Shown in pieces: positions 58,489-64,000 of a stretch of DNA of 64,000 bases. Below the pieces are notes generated by a model that was given only the letters and a program-made list of their open reading frames with translations, was not told the DNA's origin and searched no databases. Position 1 is the stretch's first letter, and each line of letters starts with the position of its first letter. The position numbers were made by a program, and so were the translations under genes. This DNA comes from Diadema setosum (lineage: Eukaryota > Echinodermata > Echinoidea > Diadematoida > Diadematidae), in the NCBI GenBank assembly GCA_033980235.1, contig CM067067.1, forward strand, positions 24,304,603 through 24,368,602, given 5' to 3'.

Positions 58489-58520
58489 AGAAGAGAGGGG
58501 AGAGAGAGAGAGAGAGAGAA
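58450..58520. repeat. (TA)n and (GA)n microsatellites
   Basis: Pure TA tract, then GAGAGGGGAGAGAGAG. Confidence 0.95.
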
Positions 58521-58595
58521 AATAAGTTGTCCACGTGTTGGCGTGATAATATCATCAAAAACAAAACTGAAAACATAAAATGTTATTGTTCTCTC

Positions 58596-58830
58596 AGTAT
58601 CAACACTTGAGAAAGAGCGAATCGCTCGAAACATTGTGTGCCGAAATAAACTGTTGGGGAATATAGCATGAACTTTGGTTTCACTTTTGCTTTTGATGAT
58701 TATTATATATCTGTATATCCATTAACCTCTTTTCCATGTCGTGTAAACAAACAATAAAGCTGATCTGCGGTCAAAAGCTTCTACCACCAGCCGGCATCGT
58801 GCGACATCTACTGTTTTCATTGTCTCAAGA
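58596..58830 (+). mobile_element. Retroelement-like 3' tail, CACTTGAGAAAG family, copy 2, plus a half-copy of the 32.4-kb repeat arm
   Basis: 58596-58683 repeats the order seen at 7661: AGTATCAACACTTGAGAAAG, CGCTCGAAAC, AATAAACTGTTGG, AGCATGAACTTTGG. From 58723 on, AAAGCTTCTACCACCAGCCG and GACATCTACTGTTTTCATTG match the arms at 32439-32672. Confidence 0.5.
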
Positions 58831-58848
58831 TATATACACTGTATATAT

Positions 58849-59420
58849 GACCTTGAGGCCAACATTGAAGCTTCTAGCCAATTCGAGAGGAAGCGCGTCG
58901 ATGATCTTGAAGTAAAACAAAAGGAAATGGAAGGTAGAATGAAAGCAATGGAAAAAAAGCCGCCTAGCTCCGCTCCGAAGTAACAAAGAACAAAGCAGCA
59001 ACCAACAAGCGAATACGGGGAATAACATCCGCATCGTAGGAATCCTAGAAACACCACAGGACCAGCGGGAAGACTGTGCCCACATCGTCGAAGACATTCT
59101 GCAGTCCAAATTCAAGATGGCTACAAAGATGGAGCGAGCTCATCGTGATGGTCGCAAGGTGGAAGGTCATCCCAGGCACATCTTGATAAGGTTTCTCTCA
59201 TATCACGATACAGAGAAAAGGTAGATGTCATCCGAGGTTCCAGGGAAATCCCAAAGGACGAGCGATATTCATCATCGACGACTTGACGCAGACTGACCTG
59301 GAAGAAAAACAGAAATGGAAGAAACAAGTCCAAGAAATGTACAGCAGAGGTACCAAGCTGAGATTCTATGCCGGAAATGGCGCCAAACAGGAGGCCCTCC
59401 CTTTAACTTCGAGTGAGTAG
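58849..59420 (+). mobile_element. L1/Tx1-type LINE ORF1 fragment
   Basis: A coiled-coil stretch (FERKRVDDLEVKQKEMEGRM) runs to a stop near 58983. After a shift comes NNIRIVGILETPQD ... ERAHRDGRKVEGHPRHILIR (in part), and after another shift RYFIIDDLTQTDLEEKQKW and GTKLRFYAGNGAKQEALP. This is the RRM and C-terminal part of an L1-like ORF1. The open minus-strand frames here are shadows. Distinct from the ORF1 at 44-45 kb. Confidence 0.75.
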
Positions 59421-60013
59421 TTACCTCCTGTATACAATATTTATAACTTCATTCGAAGCACTGTGTATACGGAGAAGATCATTAACATTGGCCCATTTGT
59501 ATTATAATCATAATTATGATAAATACTTATCGTTTTGGGTGACTAAGAAATTACATTTTATTCATACCATATTGCACTTAAAACTTCAATGATGTATTAG
59601 TTTAGCTATAATGTGCGTATTGGTTTCTGCGTGCCTGAAACATATACCACTTCCATATATCTAAATGAAATGGCAGAAGAATATGAGTTCAAAAACAACT
59701 AGATTTGTTGTCAATGCGCAGTGCAAAATTTATATCAATATACTTTCACAATTTTTTGTCAGCAATATACTGATATAAGGTAAGTTCGAATGAAATGCAC
59801 GGGTTTTTGGATTTCGGGGTTTTTTTTTCTTGGCCCACGAACATACACTGTAGGTCATGGGATGTCTTAAATCTTTGTGTTACCTTCAAGTGTTTTAGTT
59901 TAAATTTCAATAAACGAGAGGTATATGCATAATGTTATTAATAAAATATATTCTGTTTATCTTGTGAATAATTAAGGTGTAATTGTATGAATTATCCTGT
60001 ACTTATGCCTTAT

Positions 60014-60061
<48 letters not shown>

Positions 60062-60608
60062 GGGTTTTTTTGTTCTCTTTTTATATTATCTCTGAATTGC
60101 TCTTGTCACTTTTTTTCTTTTTTTCTTTTTCTCGTTTTTGCTGATTGATGATTATTTGTATATATATATATATTGTTGACATACATTTTTTGATATGATA
60201 ATGAATGGTCTTTAGAATGTTTTCGTTTTCTTCCTCTTTCTCTCTCGATCGAAATATTTCCCCGCCGATCAAAATAGCATCCCAATTCAGAATACCAACA
60301 CCTGATGTTTTGAAAATCGAGGTATGCTCCAAGTTACCCAACCTATTAGCAGTCAACTATTATGCAAGCTATATATTTCATTATTCACTAATGCAACACG
60401 CTTAAGCATATTATGCAGGTTCTATGGCATTTGCAGGTTGTATTGTCTTACTCAGGGTGGATTGTTCAATCTGTTCTTTTTGTTCAGGATATGGCATCTG
60501 CAAAGGTGCCATCTGAACTGAATACAGTATAAGCCGAGCACTATGTCCACCTCCAATCTAGACTACCTCGATCCACTCACGCAGTGGACTAGTCTAGCGG
60601 GCGACGTT
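59421..60608. other. Noncoding DNA with a TA microsatellite
   Basis: (TA)n at about 60017-60058. No supported gene. Confidence 0.5.
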
Positions 60609-61215
60609 ATAAGCCAGTTCCGGGTTCCACTTTGAGCATGAGCAAAAAAGGTCATCTGTACATGCAGAGCATGTTCGTTTTTAAATTCGTTAAGATAAGC
60701 ATCTGTGATGTAATGATTATTCGAGTGATCCTTATAAGTGGTGCTTCCCAGCACATCCACATGACAGCAAAAGCGGTTTCTGACAATATCAATAGAAAAA
60801 GATTGTTAATACATTCAATACAAAGTAATGAGATGGATACTTTCCAAAATGCCAATGGAAGGTTCATTCTGGTCACATGGGCCCCGTTTCAAAAAAGATG
60901 TTAGGAGACGACTCTTGCTGGAATGCAACTTCCAACAGCAACAGCCAATCAGGAAGCTGGATTCTTGTCATTACCATGACAGTTGCCATTCCATCAGCAA
61001 GAGTTGTTATCGTATCGACCTTTTATGAAATGGGGCCCTGGTCTACGCAAGTTCATCCTTTGTTTGAATATGACCCTGATGAATTCTATGAATTGTTACG
61101 TTGGGTAAGCTTATGTCTTCTGTCGCTTGAAACTAGTGGAGTGCCTAATCAACTAAGAAAGAAGAAAGGTCATTTGAACCCATGTGCCCATGAGCAGCTA
61201 ACCCCGAACTGGCTT
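60609..61215. mobile_element. AAGCCAGTTC inverted-repeat element
   Basis: The left end ATAAGCCAGTTCCGGGTTCC and right end AGCTAACCCCGAACTGGCTT are inverted. The subterminal GAGCATGAGC / GCCCATGAGC and AAAGGTCATCTG / GAAAGGTCATTTG boxes are shared. Truncated relatives lie at 46048 and 58262. A smaller element is nested at 60879-61038. Confidence 0.65.
60879..61038. mobile_element. Nested miniature element with GGGCCCCGTTTCA ends
   Basis: Inverted termini GGGCCCCGTTTCAAAAAAG and CTTTTATGAAATGGGGCCC (reading inward), with internal arms GACTCTTGCTGGAATGCAAC and GTTGCCATTCCATCAGCAAG. 160 bp. Confidence 0.75.
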
Positions 61216-61509
61216 CTTTGCTCGGTCTCGCGTTCACCCGCCACGAGGCCTTGCCAAAAGGCTAACTCCTGCCCAGCATCGGGACCGAACGCTTTTTTTA
61301 ACCAAGTACCGTACTCATTTTCCCCAGGACGCTATATTTTTATTTCCAGTATGGGAAATTCACTAGTGTGTGTAAATTCTACGGCAGTCTATTGACAAAA
61401 AAAAAAAAAAGGTCTGAAACCTAAGACTATAGGGACTCTACCTAGGACAAATTGTGTTTGCATACTTCTTAAGTACAATGACTATGCACAAGCTTCGGCA
61501 TCGCCTCGC

Positions 61510-61720
61510 TTTGGCACTGTGTGTTAGAGCTTGGACTGGTAATCAGTAGGTCCGTGGTTCGACTCCCAATCGGGGTCTCGCTCAACAACTTGTTTTCATA
61601 TTTGCTCTTAATTTCTAGGGTATATAAAGTTTGTAACGGTCTATTCCGTCAGGCTTAAGGCTAGAGAGAGTAGTCCAAGAGCATTAGGTCAATAAAGGCT
61701 TAAACCTGGACATTTTTGGT
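61510..61720 (+). mobile_element. tRNA-like SINE head
   Basis: GTTAGAGCTTGGACTGGTAA resembles a tRNA D-arm/anticodon region with an A-box, and GGTTCGACTCC at about 61556-61566 is a consensus RNA polymerase III B-box. The cloverleaf is imperfect and the surrounding sequence is repeat-like, so it is read as a tRNA-derived SINE rather than a functional tRNA. Confidence 0.5.
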
Positions 61721-61810
61721 AACAAGCTGATTTTTTCAGGATAGGTCCAGAAAAATGTCTAGAATAACGTACTAAAAGTCCTCATGAATCCTCTTTGAGC
61801 GTTTTCCGCA

Positions 61811-62490
61811 ATCCAAGATGGCGTCCAAAATGGCCGCCATTTCCAGAAATTCTTATAACTTTTCAACCAGAGAATCAAAATACAAAATTTAAATGTCTAA
61901 ATATATGTTTTGAAGCATGAAGAACTCAATAAAACACATATCAAGATATTTTGATGCACGCAAGTACGGTAAACCAAGATGGCGTCCAAAATGGCCGCCA
62001 TATTTTGAAATTCTTATAACTTTCCAGCCAGGTAACCCTAATACAAAATTTAAATGTGTAAATATTTGTTTTGAAGGATGAAGAACTTAATGAAATACAT
62101 ATTAAGAGATGTTGACGGACATAAGTACCGTAATTCAAGATGGCATCCAAAATGGCCGCCATATTTTGAAATTCTGATAACTTTCCAGCCAGGTAACCCA
62201 ATTACAAAATTTAAATGTCTAAATATATATTTTGAAGGATGAAGAACTCAATAAAATATATATTAAGAGATGTTGACGGACATAAGTACCGTAATCCAAG
62301 ATGGCATCCAAAATTGCCGCCATTTTCTGAAATATTTCAAATAGGCAACCCAATACAGAATTTAAGTGTCTATGTTTCAAAACATTTATAAAGAACTCAA
62401 TGAAATACATATTAAGAGATGTTGACGCACGCATGTCCAGATTAAACCGCTCGAGCTCTTCCTAAAATGCAAAATGGCGTGCAAAATGGC
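61811..62490. repeat. Tandem repeat, about 161-bp unit, four-plus copies
   Basis: Units start CAAGATGGC at 61814, 61975, 62136 and 62297 (spacings 161, 161, 161), with a degenerate fifth near 62470. Each has CAAGATGGC(G/A)TCCAAAA followed by TGGCCGCCAT, then AATTCTTATAACTTTCCAGC and an AT-rich tail. Confidence 0.9.
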
Positions 62491-63060
62491 TGGCAGTCAC
62501 AATTTTATCTCACAATTATGTAAATAAATGTCAGTATAGTATATAAGAAGCTTTTTATTTACAAATAGTTCTGAGTAAAGTATACAAATAAAACATTTGG
62601 ATGTTAAACTCAAGGAGTGTGTCCTTGTTTCGATAGAAACATTCACCATCAGATATGTTGCTAAGCAGAGAGCCTACTAGATCTTTTTACCACATGCTCT
62701 ATTTTCGTCACCTCAAGCACATGAAATGAAAATTTAGTGCTAGCCCTTTTTTATTACCAACGCATTTGGTGTCTACCATGAGGTGAGTTACATTTGAAAC
62801 TGTCAGTTATCACTCAAGACGTAAAAACAATTCTTTCTGATGTCTGTGCTACATAAATGTTGAAATTTAGTGTCTTCATGTGCGACAAAATAATGTGTAA
62901 TTCATCAAATGACAGTGAATCTCTTTGCTGCAGTGTATTGCTCCACCTTAAAACAAAGTGTCTAAATTATCTTAGGGTGGCCTATTCATTTCGTGTAGAT
63001 TAGGTAAAATTATATTACAGATAGAAATCAGAGAAATTCCATGTGGGATACACGTTCTCT
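62491..63060. other. Noncoding DNA
   Basis: No supported gene. Confidence 0.5.
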
Positions 63061-63064
63061 TCGA

Positions 63065-63135
63065 GTGTTTGTTTGTTTGTTTGTTTGTTTGTTTGTTTTA
63101 TTTCCGTACTAAAAATCAACATATTTCAAACATAA
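63065..63135 (-). mobile_element. (TTTG)n and possible retroelement tail
   Basis: Eight TTTG repeats followed by TTTTATTTCCGTACT. Read on the minus strand this is AATAAAACAAACAAAC, an A-rich tail of a kind seen on LINE or SINE copies. Confidence 0.4.
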
Positions 63136-63435
63136 AGGTCCAGAAAAGAAAAAAAAAACATACGGAGGGTAGCCCATTTTCAGTAGTGACAATGCTAGTC
63201 ACTTCTGGTCTTCCATGAGGCCCTGTTCACAAAAAATTCACACAATCAGGGACTGATAATAGAATAAAATATAACACAAACACAAATAGAACGGTACATA
63301 CATGGCTACATTGTGTCTACATAATAAATACCATATTGCAACTGATTGACAAATTGCCCTACATCGACGTAAATAAGCACTGAATTGATCAGTGTTTTTT
63401 AGTAGTAGCCATGATAAAAAAGTCATGGGCGTACA

Positions 63436-63507
63436 TACTCGAGCAGGATTCGAACCTACGACCTCCTGATCACCGGACAGGCGTCATCTCCACTAGACCA
63501 CCGAGCT
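63436..63507 (-). tRNA. tRNA-like sequence, left arm (SINE-derived or relic)
   Basis: 72 bases fold as a loose cloverleaf: acceptor AGCTCGG with TCGAGTA (six pairs including G-T), D-arm GTCTAGTGGAGATGAC, anticodon loop CCGGTGA (GGT, threonine-like), T-arm GTAGG-TTCGAAT-CCTGC with a perfect B-box. The anticodon stem has a T-T mismatch. Confidence 0.4.
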
Positions 63508-63649
63508 TTCGCCCGACAGCAAGTGTTGGTTCTAATCCTTATAGCATGCAGCGGGTACTGCTTTGTTATTCAAATTCATGAATTTGAATAACAAAGCAGT
63601 ACCCGCTGCATGCTATAAGGATTAGAACCAACACTTGCTGTCGGGCGAA

Positions 63650-63721
63650 AGCTCAGTGGTCTAGTGGAGATGACGCCTGTCCGGTGATCAGGAGGTCGTA
63701 GGTTCGAATCCTGCTCGAGTA
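63650..63721 (+). tRNA. tRNA-like sequence, right arm
   Basis: The mirror copy of 63436-63507, differing in the acceptor stem (AGCTCAG instead of AGCTCGG), which weakens pairing. Same threonine-like GGT loop and B-box GGTTCGAATCC. Confidence 0.4.
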
Positions 63722-64000
63722 TGTACGCCCATGACTTTTTTATCATGGCTACTACTAAAAAACAGTGATCAATTCAGTGCTTATTTACGTCGATGTAGGG
63801 CAATTTGTCAATCAGTTGCAATGAAAACATCTCGACGGAAGAAATTCATGAATTTGAATAAATACCATATTATCACATACATCGTATTGTTCAAAGGTTT
63901 GGAGCATTAAAAAAAATCAAGTGGAAAGGATTTCGGTTTTGTCTAAATTGAACTTGAAAACGGGCAAAGAGGAAATATGATGTAAATCATTACCTCCGCC

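Larger units (their letters stand above)
63323..63871. mobile_element. Inverted pair of tRNA-like SINE units flanked by a 15-bp duplication
   Basis: AATAAATACCATATT occurs at 63323-63337 and 63857-63871. Between them, about 240 bases on each side of the centre (near 63582, ATTCATGAAT) are complementary almost without mismatch. Each arm holds a tRNA-like unit and the same flanking DNA (TTAGTAGTAGCCATGATAAA). The 15-bp duplication is typical of LINE-driven insertion, but the palindrome is not typical of a SINE. Confidence 0.85.

Noticed and set aside
58722..59333. Minus-strand frames of 70-111 codons
   Set aside because: They are antisense shadows of the L1-type ORF1 on the plus strand.
63436..63721. 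Two functional tRNA-Thr genes
   Set aside because: The anticodon stem has a mismatch, the acceptor pairing is imperfect, and both lie in a duplicated, target-duplication-flanked palindrome; a SINE or relic is more likely.

Overview
The window looks like AT-rich, repeat-rich, intron-rich nuclear DNA of a marine invertebrate animal, most likely a deuterostome and plausibly an echinoderm. The grounds are spliceosomal introns with GT..AG ends, TTAGGG telomere-type repeats, L2-, RTE/CR1-like and L1/Tx1-like LINE fragments, many fold-back miniature transposons, and cold-shock-domain and J-domain genes of animal type. The species cannot be fixed from the sequence alone. Most long open frames are chance frames in microsatellites, satellites or decayed retroelements.

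Genes. (1) A small cold-shock-domain (CSD) gene at 5919-6380 (+) encodes 153 residues: one CSD, an acidic tail and a C-terminal CMIL that fits a prenylation (CaaX) box. (2) A large ten-coding-exon gene runs from 35662 to 54047 (+). Exon 1 carries two CSDs and ends in a textbook phase-1 donor. Two copies of a four-exon helical module follow (38662-48270 and 49467-53137), then a last exon with a J-domain-like HPDK segment. All junction phases agree and the joined frame is 2685 nt (894 codons plus stop). (3) A tentative small two-exon gene on the minus strand (31805 to 28802) starts next to a short GC-rich block and has a Cys/His-rich second exon.

Layout. 0-5.7 kb: interstitial telomere repeats, short tandem repeats and several miniature inverted-repeat elements. 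5.7-6.4 kb: CSD gene. 7-13.6 kb: hairpins, LINE tails and fold-back elements. 14.0-17.4 kb: a satellite of about 118-bp monomers with a higher-order period near 1.26 kb. 18-22.7 kb: five inverted-repeat families. 22.7-28 kb: mostly unique noncoding DNA with two repeats carrying DR1-type nuclear-receptor motifs. 27.9-33.8 kb: nested fold-backs, the tentative minus-strand gene and TA microsatellites with GTCTCC-box mini-elements. 35.6-54.0 kb: the composite gene, whose largest intron holds an antisense LINE that has itself been invaded by a SINE and two fold-back elements. 54-64 kb: decayed LINEs, tandem repeats with paired ATGGCG boxes, and an inverted pair of tRNA-like SINE units flanked by a 15-bp duplication.

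A recurring theme is a palindromic family of about 381 bp with TTAA or TTAG target duplications, present in nine copies, three of them in introns of the composite gene. The two CSD genes probably descend from a common gene: both begin MS-Q, have their CSD in a single coding exon, and are preceded by a strong 3' splice site that implies a 5' noncoding exon. Their C-termini have gone different ways, one to a possible membrane anchor, the other to helical modules and a J-like end.
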